Shown here: positions 12,801 to 26,391 of the stretch, one piece after another
Layout of the letters: every line of letters begins with the position of its first letter
Numbering within the stretch: position 1 is the stretch's first letter
Assembly (NCBI GenBank): GCA_036924285.1
Contig: JAYKYS010000014.1
Span: 2,852,001-2,916,000, forward strand
Direction of reading: 5' to 3'
Length of the DNA stretch: 64,000 bases
Source: Asterella californica
Taxonomy: Eukaryota > Streptophyta > Marchantiopsida > Marchantiales > Aytoniaceae
Program-made: the position numbers and the translations under genes
Notes under the pieces: generated by a model
Database searches by the model: none
Told to the model about the DNA's origin: nothing
What the model saw: only the letters and a program-made list of their open reading frames with translations

Positions 12801-15800
12801 TTCTCAAGTTGGTTCTTCTTGCGAGCTACATCGGCTCGGAGCTCCTCAGTCGACTGCTGAAGCTGTTTTGCGGTCAGAAAACCATCAGACGTGATACACA
12901 ATTCGTACCGGAAGGAACAACATGAATTGTTGTACAACTTTCACGAGTGCTCTGGTTCTTTTCATGAACCCGTGCGTACGAACACATGACAGAAGATACT
13001 TATTTACCAATCCACGCTTGCCTGTCCTGTTCTAACCTATCAGAAGACACGGCATATACTCATCCTTTAAGACAGGGTCAAATGCTTGAGTTACTGGGAC
13101 TTGTGAGACTTCGTTCTCCCTCCAAGCAGAGTGGAGAGTAGGTTTGACCGCAGACTCAACCACGGGAAAATACTCACTTTAACATCAAAATGGCTTCGCA
13201 GGTCCTCGTACTTCGCTTGGAGATTCTTCAAATCGGCCTCAAGCTGGGAAAAGGTTGAATAACCACATAGCGCATGTTTCATGAGTTGGACACCAGAGTC
13301 AGGTCGAGGAGGGCATGCACACAGAAAATTTTTCATGAGACAAGCTACTGAACTACAAGCATACACCAGAATAAAATGGAACTGCAGAAGGTGAAAATTC
13401 ATGTAGCTTACAGAAGCGAGTTTTCCGGCTTCTATACTTCCACCGGAAGATCTGCTTCTTTCAAACGTATTGGATGCAAATATGGCGCTGGAAGTCGTGT
13501 GCCCCTTGTTCAAGCTCATCCACGTATCTTCATCCGCTATATTCTCAAAATCTGAAGGTGGCAGTGGCTCCTCAATAGCAGTGGAGTCATTCCACGCCTC
13601 GTCATCGACTAAATTATCGAACGCAGGCGGGAGATCAAAACGTCGGTCTCTTCGCATAGAATAAAGGATATTGTCAATTGCCTCTTCCTCCAGATGTTTT
13701 CCTGGTGACTTCCAGATGAAGTCCTGAACGCGGAAGGTTGACACAACACATCAGTTAACAGCAGATTATACACAAGATCATTATAAATATTTGTTTTGCA
13801 CACCTAAACTGCAAACAAAGATATTACGGTCTCGAACTTGACATCACACTATTGGACTTACATGTCCAGCGAGATCTGAGCTCAGTTGACGAGGACACCA
13901 GGTCTCCCGTCGGTTTACCTTGACAAAATAAATTCTCCTCGTCAGCGGCAGAAATACAATCGGAAAACCTACTGATAAGGAGCTAATTCACAACCAGCAC
14001 AGTAAGAGAAAGTTATTATTCAGATGAAGACTCCTGAAGGCCTGAAACGTACTTTCTTGGGTTGTTTTTCACTGTCCCGGTCATCGACATTTGAGCTCAT
14101 AAACAATGTACTTAAGTTTTCAATTTTCTGCTCTTGCTCTTTAATGCGACGTTCACGGTCAACTTGTGCTTTCTTCTCCTCTTGCAGCTCCAAAAAGAGC
14201 CTCTCCTTTTCCAACTCATACTGAAGACAGAAGAAGCACGAAGAATATTAGGAAACACGAGAAGCGGCCGCAGAGTAACAGTACAGCGTTAGCATCAGCC
14301 TTTCCTGAAGCCAGCAATGGAAAATGAGTGAACGCCTAGCAAGCAAACCTTCAAAAGCTCATTTCGAAGGATGAGAATTTCCTTCTCAAGATGCTCCGAG
14401 TGTGGTAAGCCCTGAAAAATCGGAAGTGGCAATACGAGCTTCAGGCTCACTGGAGGACCTGAGGCAAGAAGTGTGCTCCAATCTAGCTTAAGTCGAATCA
14501 TCATGCATGTCGTGTACGGGACCCGATTAATAGAAGTGCCTTTTAGTAGGCTGATTGTATTTCCTTATTAATGCAAACGGCTTCAAGCAACAGCCTAACA
14601 ACCACAGGCCCTACACAAAACCACATCTCGAAGCTCCATAATTTCCTTCTCTCAAGACCCTCCGAAGTTGGTGACCCTTGAAAAAGTTTGAAAGTGGCAA
14701 TACGAACTCCAGATTTCTTTGGAGGATCCAGAGCAAGTAGCGTGTTCAAATCTAACTAACTTCAAAGTGTCACACATGTCGTGTAAAGAACCCGACTGAG
14801 AAAGGAAGATCAAATTTTAAGTACGCTGCTTCTATTTCGTTAATAATGCAAAATGCTTCAGGTAGTAACCTAGCCAAACCACCACCAGTCCTCACAGAAA
14901 ACCACATATCAGCTCACGAAAGAAGCAAATGACGCATACCTGCAGCTTCATCCTCAGATCCTCGATCTCTTTGGTTTGACGCTTAAGAAGAGCTGCATCT
15001 GTCAAAATCTGAAAACAGAGACATGCACCATCAACGATCTCCTGACTTCTGATTCTTCTCAACATAGTTCCAGATCACACACCAACAAACCGAAAGTGCT
15101 GACTCTACTTTTGGCGCTTAGGTGCATAATCCGATCAAAGGTGCTTCACTTGTGACGCTGATCACTCACTTCGTTGACTTGAGCACAATTTGTGACTCTC
15201 TTTGCTCTGCTTGCGAACTGCAGCGTTCCTCTTGTCTCATCTATGTGAATCTGCAGTCATTTATCTGATTGAGTGGATTTTCTCGAAATTCCCAAACTCA
15301 GCGGTTACAGTTTACAGAGACATACGACATCGGGAACCATGAGGCAAACATAACTACGCATCAGCAAGCGGACGGCAACGAAACCTACGAGTTATGCTAG
15401 CAGGCTATGTTCAACTCACCTCATCTGGTGTTACTGTACATATCATAGCGGTTCTAGCGTTACCGCCCAAAGCGGGCTGAAGTATGCGGGTTAATTTGCT
15501 GTCTCGATAAGGTATGTGCCCACTGCACATCAAACGGGTGAAAATCACGAGAAAGATCATTTTAGTTCATCTCCGCGAACTATAAGAGGTTGGGAACCAC
15601 CAGATTACACCGTTTCGACCAAAATGTTAAGAAGCTTCATCCACCTAGATCGGAATAGGAGAAAACCCTGAAACGAGTTCTAGTACCAGGAAGATTCTTG
15701 GTAAGGTGCGCTTGTTCCGATCAGAATCCTGGTGATGCAAGATAATAGCCGAGGAAGGTGGGAGCTTAGGCTGCAGCCTACATACGGATAAAGAGTTGCC

Positions 15801-18625
15801 AGAAGAAACATACCCATGTCTCCCAGTTCCGTCGCTCAGCTTGTTGATAACAGTCCCAAGAGTCATTAAGCTTTTATTGATATGTGTTCCCTCCTTCAGC
15901 CGGACTCCTCCTGCTCCAGTCTTCGCAATTCGTTCTGACCCCGCTAGATCTACCAAGTTCTGCAGTTGCAAACCCAGGAGTTAAATAATAACAGAAATAT
16001 GAAGCCATTTATCAGCACTTTGAAGATGGACCAGAGTTCAGGCCAGGTTGATAGCAAGGCAAACGTTAAAGGGTTACCTACCAACGCCGACACACGCACG
16101 GCATCCGCGTTTGCGTCAACGTCGAAGCCGTCTTGGGTTACGTCCCTACTCTCAATAACCTGTTTTGGATTGAAAATGAACCCCAACACACCCGCCAAAC
16201 AAATCAGCTTTTACTGCGTGTCGGTTTCACGTTGCGGCTCTTTTAACTAACGTTTCGAATCATCTGAAGCACAAGTATCGAGGAGGTGACGAGGAAGTCT
16301 CACCATTCGAAATATGGTATGTGAACGACTACTGTACAAGTTCATTTGTGTTTCTCCAAAATGCCGATGACCTGGTAGAAACGAAGAATTGCGTCAGCTC
16401 ACGGCAACTATCAGCGCCATTACAAATTATAGGTCAACACCGTTTCCAAGGGCACAAGCTTCACAGTACCGTAATTACAGCATTCTTAACAATGACTTAC
16501 TCTCGCCAAACTCCAGAAGGTGAAAGACTTGCTCTGGACTGTCTACGATCTCCTCCCTCAGACCAGCCACAAATATCCCTTTCTGTGGGACAGAACAAGA
16601 CATGAGCAGACCGTCATGACCGTGGGGTAAGCAAGTAACGCCGAAAAATGACAATCGACACCGAACTGCAAAAGAATACTTCGTTTCTAACAACGAAGAT
16701 ACATGGTGTACTAAAACATGCCACCTCGCTACATCTTTAATTCATTATGGAGATCAGCAACTCTCAGTTCTAAGAAAGTCCCTTGAAAATGTAGGAGAGC
16801 CTGAAACGGAGACGAGATACGCCACATAAACGAGATTGTCGGTTTTACCTCGAGGTTTTCATGAATGTGAAGCCTGCGATTTTCTGGAGCGAACAAGTCA
16901 TTAATCTCCTCGTTGTATATCTCCATGTATGACACCCGGATGAGAAACTCCCTGCTGCTTATCTGTCCACATTTGCGAAGCACTCATAAGCTTCAACCAT
17001 CTTCCCGAGCCACTGGAGCATACCTTGATGGTTGAGATCTTCAGCAAAATTTCCACGCTATCGTAATGCGCTTCGCAGGAGAAACTTAGCTGACCTCGAA
17101 AACATATGGATGGAGCATTCGTGGTCTTCTTTGTAATTCCGCCACTAGTGACCTAGTCAATGCTGAGATGTCTACTTACCTCCTGTATTCTGCTGAACAC
17201 ATCGTGGACGGCACGGCGTATTATGCCAGGATCCTCAGCCGTCCCCTTCATCGTGTATGTTTTGCCACTGCTTGTCTGACCATAAGCAAAGACGGTTCCT
17301 GACCACGCACAGAGCTGTAATCAGGAAAAAAAAAAAAAAAGGTAGTAGCTCCTCTAGTCGTTTATTGGAGCTTTGTACCTGACTGTAAGGGCATCCCCCT
17401 GAGCACGAGCTTCAGACAGGTTGCAGTCTTCTGAAGTTAATACATTCGTTAAGGATTCTAACCCAATTAGCAAAAATATCCACAGGAAAACACTTCCAGT
17501 ATTGAGTGCACGCAAGGTCGGCTTCAGATCAAGATAAGCACTTTCTCTTGCGTCCTCGATGTAACATCGATGCCTTGACCAGTCACCTCGGACTACCCCT
17601 TGCTTCTAGACTTTGATCTGTAACATCCTTGATAAAGATTGTCCTAATCTCACGTGTGGAGGATGTGATGGGTTTCTAATGTGCAGCCGAGTCTGCTCGA
17701 AGGGATCAAGTAAGAAAGAGAAAGTAAAACGAACACCGACGAAAAAACCCGCAAATTTCCAGAGTCGATGAGTGACGGTCAATGCACCACCAGTTGTTTT
17801 TGTGATTCAAATCACCAGCACAAAGATTTCTGTCAGCTACCGGTTGTACAGAAGTCAACATGCGTACGTCCTACGACCGTCACTTCATCGAGTACCGAAT
17901 GTTGTTACACTCTACGAATGCACAGAAGGGCTCTTTCGCTGTGACCACTGGAGAATAATGAGAGGGAGGAACCCAATACCGTTGAATCCGCTCAGCGTAG
18001 ACATAATGACTTCCTTTGTGAGTCCATGGTATATATCTGCATTCTTCGTTTCCGTCCCGAATACATGATCTGCGGGGCAAAGCATAGGTCAGTGACTTGA
18101 GCCTCTACCGAGCAGAAAACATCTTGCTGAAGTACTCATATTAAGCTTGGTTGGTTCTTGCGAAGATCGGGCGACCAGGTACGGTCTAGATGACCCTAGT
18201 GATCCCGACGCTCTAGGCGCAAGCTTCTCAGACTGAGGTGATCACATAGGCAAAGGCAACGATGAAGGGTCCGATCAATATTCATCGCAAATCCAAGGTT
18301 GAATATCCGCGAGTTTGGATAGTCCGTCGAAACCAAAAAGCGGGACTTTAATAGACGGCCACACTCCTGACTATGTCAAGTACTTATTTATCAAACTGAA
18401 GGAAGAACATCCAGATAAGGAACGTAGGAGCTGACGTCCAGTTCGTCGTTAACTTTGATGCGTGCTGAGCGTACCAAATGCAAAGGACTGTCCATTAACA
18501 GGAGTCCCGAGAGTGCTGTAGAGAGTAACATTGTGCGATCCAACTCGCCACTTGAAACCTTTCGCCGACTGACTCTCCGGCTTCGTTGGCGGGCGAACTC
18601 GGATAGCTACACATATCTTCTCCAT
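9872..18625 (-). CDS. Kinesin-7 (CENP-E-like) motor protein
   Basis: A microtubule motor of the KIN7/CENP-E class. Exons: 18625-18475, 18069-17980, 17298-17180, 16962-16849, 16582-16501, 16371-16304, 16159-16082, 15959-15814, 15522-15420, 15008-14940, 14411-14349, 14220-14053, 13918-13862, 13723-13412, 13243-13178, 12862-12731, 12437-12279 and 11872-9872. All have GT-AG borders and compatible phases, giving 1325 residues if the TGA at 9872 is used. The protein opens [14 protein letters not shown]-loop GQTSSGKT is at residues 87-94, NLYSSRSH (switch I) near 196, DLAGSE (switch II) at 238-243, and [20 protein letters not shown] follows. After the neck come [21 protein letters not shown] and long coiled-coil segments. 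The 2-kb last exon is unusual beside the other exons of 57-312 bp. The start is chosen because the motor begins there without excess residues. The acceptor at 11872 is less certain than the rest. Confidence 0.88.
14340..14930 (-). repeat. Intragenic tandem duplication of a kinesin exon
   Basis: Two diverged copies of about 270 bp lie head to tail. The live copy holds exon 14411-14349. The upstream copy aligns through about 14695-14625 with the same acceptor side but carries a small insertion in the GAGAAGG stretch and other changes that break the frame. Flanking intron sequence is duplicated too, for example the aaaccacat...tc words at 14617 and 14900. The broken copy looks like a dead exon. 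Confidence 0.75.
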
Positions 18626-19460
18626 CCTTCCTACATACAGCTGGATCCACTGGACTCTTATGAGGTAGCTGAGCTCTTCCCTGCGAGTCCAAGACGCTGC
18701 TTCATCACTTGACCTTATTCTTCAGTGTCCCTGGATTATCAAACTAGCCTACAATCCCAAACCAGAACACCAGAGTGTTCCCGGAAGAATATCCGTCCAT
18801 GGAGAAGACAAGAACGTGTGGTACTCCTTTCAATTCCATCCGGAGGTTGTGAGGAAGCACACATTGTTCAAACACAATGTGTCAAACTAAGCGGGAGACT
18901 TCTCGATGTTAGTACTCGCTACTTTATACTCCTTGCTTGTACTGCCACATTTCGTCGAGCATGAAAACTCGCCAAGATAGTGCCAACTATCACTCACGAC
19001 CCGTGGTTGTAAACCTTCTCGGATGTGCCACCAAACCGAGGGAGTAAACCTGAAGGGTATTCACTAACACCATGGCCAGCAGACAACAACCCCAAGATCC
19101 GCAAAGCACCTGTGGGAGATTTCGAAACAGGCAGAGTGCAGAACTATCAACCACAGAGAAAAGTGAGAGATAACCGGAGGCGGATATGAAAGAGGATCAA
19201 ATGCTTCGTGGATACTACAGACAATACCTAGACCCTCCGCTCCCTGTCTACCTCTCTCTCTCTCCCTCTCTGTCAGTCAGTCACTTGGACTCGTTGCTCG
19301 CTCACTGCAAATTTGCTCCAGACAGCGTCCGCAGCTCCGAGCTCTCCCTACATCAAATTCGATGAGCTCTCCGACCACAACCCCGAGTTCTGGGAGGCAC
19401 CCAACGTCCGGTCCAACCAACAGGAAACCTCCACATCAGCATTCCACACCGGAGGGTCCA
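18626..19460 (-). promoter_or_regulatory. Upstream region of the kinesin gene
   Basis: This stretch precedes the kinesin start codon on the minus strand. It is GC-richer than the region to its right and has a CT-rich tract (ctctctctctctccctctctgtc) around 19251-19273. No TATA box or other core element can be assigned with confidence. Confidence 0.3.
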
Positions 19461-22400
19461 TTTGAAGTTGGCCACATTGGCCAGAAATGTCCTGATTGTC
19501 GGATTCCCGCGCTTTCCTAATTTCAAACGAGGCTTTCTAGAGGCCGTACGTGCATGTAGTAGAATACGGAGCGAAGGTTCCCTGTGTGGAGAACACGATT
19601 TCGAAATCCTTTCCGCGATGACCGTGCCGGTTCGAACTTGCGGTTAGTTTAACGGTCAAGACGAATAACGATGCTGCTTCATCCAATGAAACCTAAACGT
19701 AACGCACCTCCTCTACCGACAGTAGTAGTCCTATGTGGCAATTCGGTCAAATGTGCCCATTACACGGAAAGCAGAAATCAAAGAACACTATCTATGGGAA
19801 GCGGACAAACTTGACCATACTGTATTGAGATAGGTTGACTCTGGTTGAGTCGTTCTCGAATCTCGAGGCACACAGGTACTTCGTGACACACGTTTGTGAT
19901 TAATTTTTTCACTTCCACTTGCTGGGTTTCATGGGTGTGTTTTTGCTATGCGTTATCATAGACGGGTTGAGTCGTGATGAAAACCGAAAGAAAAATGAGG
20001 TCAAAGAAACGGATGAATGCAACGATCGTAGAAACCAAAAAAGAAAAAAAATAGGAAAAAAGGATTTGAATAAAATCGTTAACGCAATCTCGCAATTCTA
20101 TTGAAATCGGAGCTCCTTGTTTGACTGCTCGGAAACTGTTGTTTATGGGGTTTCAAACATCGGTCGTAAAATGAATCGACGTCCAAGGAGGTAAGAGACA
20201 GTTATCAAATACGGTGAGATCATGCAACCATCAAAGTACAAACATGCGTTGAAATCTTTTAAACTACAATACATACTAAGGTGTAAAACTTATAATATTT
20301 TTCAAATATTCTTGACTTTCCGGGAGGGGGAGTAACGACCTCAAGCAGACGTTTGCGGACGTTTTCTGCTGGCACCTCCTGAGATCTCTGTAGAAAAATG
20401 CTTTAGGTATTTTTTCCTTGTTTTTCACTCGTTTTGTTTGTGAGTTTTCACAACAACGAAATTTACTATTCAGTGTAACTATTCAAGTGTCAGATGCATA
20501 AAACATTAATGACAAAACCACGTATCTTCAAAGATGAGTGTCAGCATTCTACGGTTCTATACAAAATATCGTTTTCTATGTTACGACTTTTCTCCTTCGT
20601 CTCATTTAAGAATATTTTCGTTTCGTTTCGACACCCTTTGTTTGAGAGTTATGTCCAGAGTTCAGTTATGTTCGTAATCGTAAGTAGATACGGATGATCT
20701 CCCTCGATGGTCTATAAGTTTACGGTCTGACAGCCATAAAAAGTTCTATTGCCATGGCCGTAACTTTTTATGGCCGATGTTTGAGACGTTTTGAAATGTC
20801 TGGAGGAGATGTGGATACTGAAAGCAACAATGTAACGAGTATGGGATCGGGTATGGATTGTGAATATGTGAAAATTGAAGGGATAGGTTCATTGTTCGAA
20901 GATGGTATGGAGGAGACGATGAGTAAAAATTAATTATTAGAGGTTTTAGTGTCATTTTGACATACAAAATGAGACACCAACCGTGAAAACAGAATTGCAC
21001 TTTCTTAAGTCGATTGCATCTTCTTTCACATTATGAAATCTGACGATACACATCTCTGTTAATGATTCATCCACTCAAGATCTCATAAGCAGACGATACA
21101 ATCAAAAGATAAGATGAGGAAAATCGTTGTTACGAGTAGAAAATTAACGATTGAGAATTCCATGCATGTAGTACTCGTGTCAATAGTCATACGACACGAG
21201 AGGAAATTATGTAATATTGGAGGATCCACTTGTAGCATGACAGTTTTGTGTACTATACTACTAAACATATATCGTGCATAAATATCCATGATGTATTCTT
21301 TAAATATCAAGATCGAGATGATGCATGATACATTAGCAAATATGACAAATGGTTTGTGAAAAGAATAGGAAGGCGTTAAAAGGAGAGAAAGACATCAATA
21401 CACACCAAGATCTACGTGACACACCAAATCCATTTTACTTACAGAAAATTACATTTTACGTGATACATAAAAAGTAAATTGTGTGAGATCAGTCAAATAC
21501 ATACTGAAGGTTGTAGACTCTCTTTTGCCCCTATAATCTTTTCCTTTTGCTCCTATTATCTTAGTTCTCTTACTTATCAAATTAAACATCAAAGTACAAG
21601 GGCTAGGCGTTAAATCAAATGTATCAAATGTATTTTTGGAGAATCGAATAAAAGAACACGGACTATAGTATGGTAAAGCATTCAGATTTACCTGCAAAGT
21701 TTCAGAGTTTCATATCTGCTTTTACATATGTATATATATATACTCTTGATACAGTGTCATATATCACACTACAGACTCTAGGAAGAATATTTATAACCTT
21801 AAGAGAAAAAGTTCGCGATCTCCGTTTCACTCCTGTAGATCGGGAGTGAAAGACTTCCCGGCGAGGGAAAAATCAAGCTGAGAAGAAGTCATTCCTCTTC
21901 AGTTCCGGGGAGAACGTCAAACTGTCAAACTCTTGTCTGCTCTGAAGGGATACCAGGTGGTATTTGACGCCCCCTTGGCTTCTATACAGTTACAAAGTTT
22001 GGGTGCACTTTTTACGGTGGTCAGAAAACGTTTAAAAGGGAGAACAAATAGATAATACTGCATGCAACATGCACTTCCGACCCTAGGGCAGAAAAAGATA
22101 CGGGAAACAGGAATCAAATTTAAGACCACGATTGGACTAAACAATAGACAGTACACTGAAGGAAGAACAGTGTAGACAGAAAAATCAATATCAATAATCA
22201 TAGAAAATCGAACAGTGTAAGTAGAGAAATCAAGATTGATAATCAGTCACACGTACAGGTTGTTATTGAGATGTTAATAATAACTTTCTAAATACTACGA
22301 AGTAAATATCAAATGATATTAAAATTAAAAATATATTAAAAATATAGATATATTATTATTTATTAAATATGAAATACATGCTGGTAATTTCGGGAAAAAC

Positions 22401-23628
22401 TTGTAAGTGATATCAGTGAAAAAAAAGCATGCTCCAGGAACCATAAAAGAGGCATCCTGTCTTATCCAAATATACATTTTAATCAAGGTATAATTATCAC
22501 CTTACACTTCCTTGCATTACATTATTATTATGATCACCTCTTCCGAACTTGCAAGAGGTGATAATAATAATAATGTAACGGAAGGACGTCTAGATGTGAA
22601 GCAGTGAATCAAACAAGTACATGTTTCTAACCCGTACTTGTGGAGCAGTGGGTGGAAGAAAATATAGACATCCGGCACCACATGTTTCAAGTCTCTGCAG
22701 GCTACAACGGGTGGCTTGTTGCCTTCTGTGTTGCTGCAGATGCCTGCTTCCTAACCATTCTGCTGCATAATGGTTAGGGCAAGGGCAAAACGAGTGACGA
22801 GACTACAGTCTCAAGCAACTTCTACGAACTGAAGATACTCCAACCGTGTAAGCGGCTACCCACGGAGATCCACAAAAATGTTAAAAGCTTCATTTTTACT
22901 AGAGATGACACAAATTCAATGCAAGGAAAAAGGTCCGCCGCAAGAAGAAAATAGATCCATTCGGAGGGTTAGCGTGCAAGTAAGACTTGCTTGATGTTCA
23001 TCGCAGGTGAAATCCAACTAATTCATATATGAACCAGCCAACCACGAAAATGCTACGACCTAGAGATGACCGATGTAAATTCCGAGGTCCTGGTGCAAGC
23101 GTCGTTACTCCAAGATTCTAACCAAAATGAGACGAGATAGAAGAAAACGCAGTTGCTCCTGTACAATCTTGATGGACCGTAAGTTGCTTTTAATACGACT
23201 TACTTGATACATGCCAGCATGGAGTACCATGACGGAGAAAGAGAAGCCTGTTACTCAGGCAGTCATAACAAGTCGCTGTTCTCGTGAGAAAACTGTGTCA
23301 GTTTGAAGCCGTGTTCTCATATACATTCTCAGCTGAACGAAAAAGCTATGCTGCTACTTCTTGAGCCAGCTTAACCTCTGATCGCTAAATATACGTGGGG
23401 CAGAGCAAACCTCTTTCCACTCCATGAGAAATTCAGACTCGTCACCCGGTGTATGATCTTAGAATGCTGAATATCGAAGAACCGGGAAAAGAAGTTCGTT
23501 GTGATCTGTTAAAAGGCAGCTCGGGTTTCTGGCGCAGATGGCTTCAAGAAGTAACCACACAACTTGGTCATACCTTTGAAAGGGAGGACCAATTAAAGGA
23601 AGGAGTGATAACTTATCAGCAAAATTGT
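19461..23628. other. Intergenic, AT-rich, no gene recognised
   Basis: No ORF here shows a known domain, and those present are short and low in complexity. The only notable structure is the fold-back at 22508-22587. The stretch nearest 23628 should hold the 3' UTR of the ABC1 kinase gene. Confidence 0.5.
22508..22587. repeat. Long fold-back hairpin (MITE- or pre-miRNA-like)
   Basis: Left arm about 22508-22542 and right arm about 22553-22587 pair over roughly 35 bases with a few mismatches and a loop of about 10. The arms contain ATT repeats ending in atcacctctt and aagaggtgat. It could be a small fold-back transposon relic or a hairpin RNA precursor; neither is shown. Confidence 0.7.
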
Positions 23629-26391
23629 TCAGGGAGCCATTAGCCCGTCTATCGTGTACGAGAGAGAGCTCGCCCAATCAGCCTTAAAGAGCAGAGTATG
23701 CAGTGTGTCCATGATATTGAGCTCCGGATCCAATTTCCGTTGCCAACCCTGCACGTACTCCGACCCATGATGTCACGTAAGGATGTATTTCCACCCACAA
23801 GACCACTTGACAAGAGAAGCATTTCAACAACAGAGAGCTACAAATCTACGAAGCATGTAACAACTTGACCTAGTATGTATGCGAAGTACAAACTTGAGTC
23901 CGAACACAGTCAACAAGCCAACACACGTCGGACCGGTGAAGCAGAAAGGGTATGATATAAGTACCTCCAGCACCAGAGTCGTCACCATCACAGTGCAAAC
24001 ATCGCCATCAATGTTTACTTTGTGCCTTCGCACCTGCTCCAAAAGCTCTTGCATGCATTCTCCAGCGTGCAAGTCGTCAGCTTTCCCGGTCTGCCAGTAA
24101 CGAAAAACATTTTCCACCTCCTGCAATGTTCACGACAGCTTTACGTTCGAAACAATCCGGCCTTCAACACCAGGACAAGCCCTTGCCATCGCTCTAAAGT
24201 TCAAGATCGAGAGTAACAGCGTGTGGGGTTCAAATCTCAAGTACTACAGAGGCATAATCGTCAAAAAGTCTTATGGAAACCAAGTAATGACCGTGCATTT
24301 TCATTCAGTGGCAACTTACATCCTTGAAAGCTTCGGGATTCGGGCAGCACTGCGCTCGAGAAAACTGCAGAGTGCATTCTGCTGCTTTTCTACCATCTTT
24401 TAGAGCCACGGCCTTGAAGAACTCCAATAGAGTAGCACGATCCCTTTGAGAGAGCTCGGCTGTCATCCCCACATCCAACAAGATCACATGTGGGCGCGAT
24501 CTGAACAAACTCTTTGCAGTATGACCACTCTTGACACGAACCAAGATATTTCCCGGATGCATGTCCGCGTGAATGAAATTGTCGACCTGTAGGAAATATT
24601 CCGAATCCGCATTAGAATCTGGAAGCACTAGAAAAACACGCATCTTATAAATCTGCTGACGAATCGAACCATCAAAAGCTATATATGAAAACATCATCCT
24701 GCTCAATGTGAAGACGCCATATCCTGGACATCCCAATATGTCCATAAAAAATACGACAGAAGAAGCGATGAAAGCTAAGTAGATAGCTCTTCTAGAAATT
24801 AGAAACGAAGAACAACACTTCTCGATACCATAATTCGTTGTACTGCTGAAGTATCTAAGCATAAAACAGACCGCTCTACCACGCAAACTTCAAAGGTAGC
24901 GGGCCGAACCGATTTCACGATGTACTTCCAGGGCAACTTAATCTGACATCCACAAACTGTAAGCCAACAACATACTATAAGCCAACAAGGTCTTACCAGC
25001 AGCATCTTCAAAAGAGTATGAGTGCCAATGAGAGCTAAGGCGCTGTTGAGACGTGTTTTCTCTGGCTTCTCAACAAACCGAGAAACACTTTCTCCCTGCT
25101 CATAAGTTTCCACCAACACCGCAGGATGTACTAGTGGATACAAAGGTTTAGGGAAAGATACATCCTTCCATCTCCTGAAATTATAGATGAAACGGCTAAG
25201 ATGTGCAGCCTCTCGTGCCAAATCCACTTGAGTCAACATAAAAACGGCAAATTGCTGCACACTCTCATCAAGCCGCAACCAACTCAACCCGGGTAAGAAT
25301 GTAGACAGTTTTGCAACCCAATTGATGATAGTGAAGTCCCGACGAATCACTTCGCTAACTCCCGGATGCCTCACCTTCACAGCAACTGTCATAGGTTTGG
25401 ACTTCTGTCCCGGATGTCTGAATCTCAGGACTGCCCTATGAACCTGAGCAATGCTACCAGAAGCCACAGGCTCTTCTTCAAAATCCTCAAAAATCTCATC
25501 CAGCTTTCTTCCGAAGGCAGCCTCTACTGTCTTTCGGGTCTGCGCGAAATTATGAGCTGGTGCTTTTGAGTGGAGTCGTGACAAGTAGGAACAGAGATCC
25601 CTGGGGAAAAGGTCTGGTCTGGTTGCTGCCCATTGTCCCCACTTGATGAATGCGGCTCCAGCCAGCTCCAAAGTATGGTGGACAAGCTCTAGCCAAGTCT
25701 TACGGAATGAGGGTCCCAGATAATCGACAAACGGTGCCATAACCAGCGCCGGTGCGAAAAGAGTCGCTAAATAAGCGGCTCTGACAATCAAAACCAAGCC
25801 TTCAATCAAAGAGAGGAATAATGCAACCAAAAAGAATGGGGTGATCGACCTCTCTTTGTATCCTCCCTTATTTCCAGGAATTTGCAACGTTTCCGCAGCA
25901 CTTTGATGCACCCAAGTAGCTTTACCAACAACCACGGCTAGAGTTCGAGGAACGACTTGGTATCGCACACAAGCAAGGCTCATCGCCTTCAGAACTCTCC
26001 CTAAAGAAGGGAATCCCACATTCTGCAAATAACCTCGCTCGGCTAATATTTGCCATGCTATTTGACCCTGTGATTTCACATCCGCCCTGACGGCTGCCAC
26101 GGACTCCCCCGTCACCTTCAGAGTTTGCCGAATTTCATGCATAGATTTTCGACCTTGCTTTGAGACTGCGAGCAGTAATCCTTCAACAGTCGTAGAATTC
26201 TTAATTCCACTCGAAATAGAGGCCGTATGAAACGCCCCTTTGGGTTTAAGACTCTCGCATGAACTTCTATAAACTCGATTACTGGTTGTGATCTGATGAC
26301 ACTCCCTGCTGATAAATTGGCTACGAAATCTCCCACCAGATATTTGTGCCTTACTGAATCTTCCATCATTCCTGCAACAGTAGCCATTCAT
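23629..26391 (-). CDS. ABC1/UbiB-family kinase, ADCK2-like, probably mitochondrial
   Basis: Atypical protein-kinase-like ATPase of the ABC1/ADCK/UbiB family, whose members support coenzyme Q and lipid metabolism in mitochondria or plastids. Exons 26391-24997, 24586-24320, 24120-23965 and 23748-23629 (TGA) join with GT-AG borders, all in phase 0, to give 645 residues. KWGQ (the KxGQ motif) is at residues 250-253 and the Ala-rich-loop equivalent SGSIAQVHRA at 311-320. VAVKVRHPGV has its Lys at 339, the catalytic HADMHPGN is at 471-478, and DVG (metal-binding DFG equivalent) starts at 503. The C-terminus ends LSYTIDGLMAP, as in ADCK2-type members. A hydrophobic stretch at about 186-222 may be a membrane segment. 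The first 45 residues are rich in Arg and Ser with few acids, which fits a mitochondrial presequence (inference). All key residues are present, so it should be functional. Which plant ABC1K subgroup it belongs to is not resolved. Confidence 0.9.

Noticed and set aside
24190..24245. ggggttcaaatctc as a tRNA B box
   Set aside because: No A box or stem upstream; it lies in an intron of the kinase gene.
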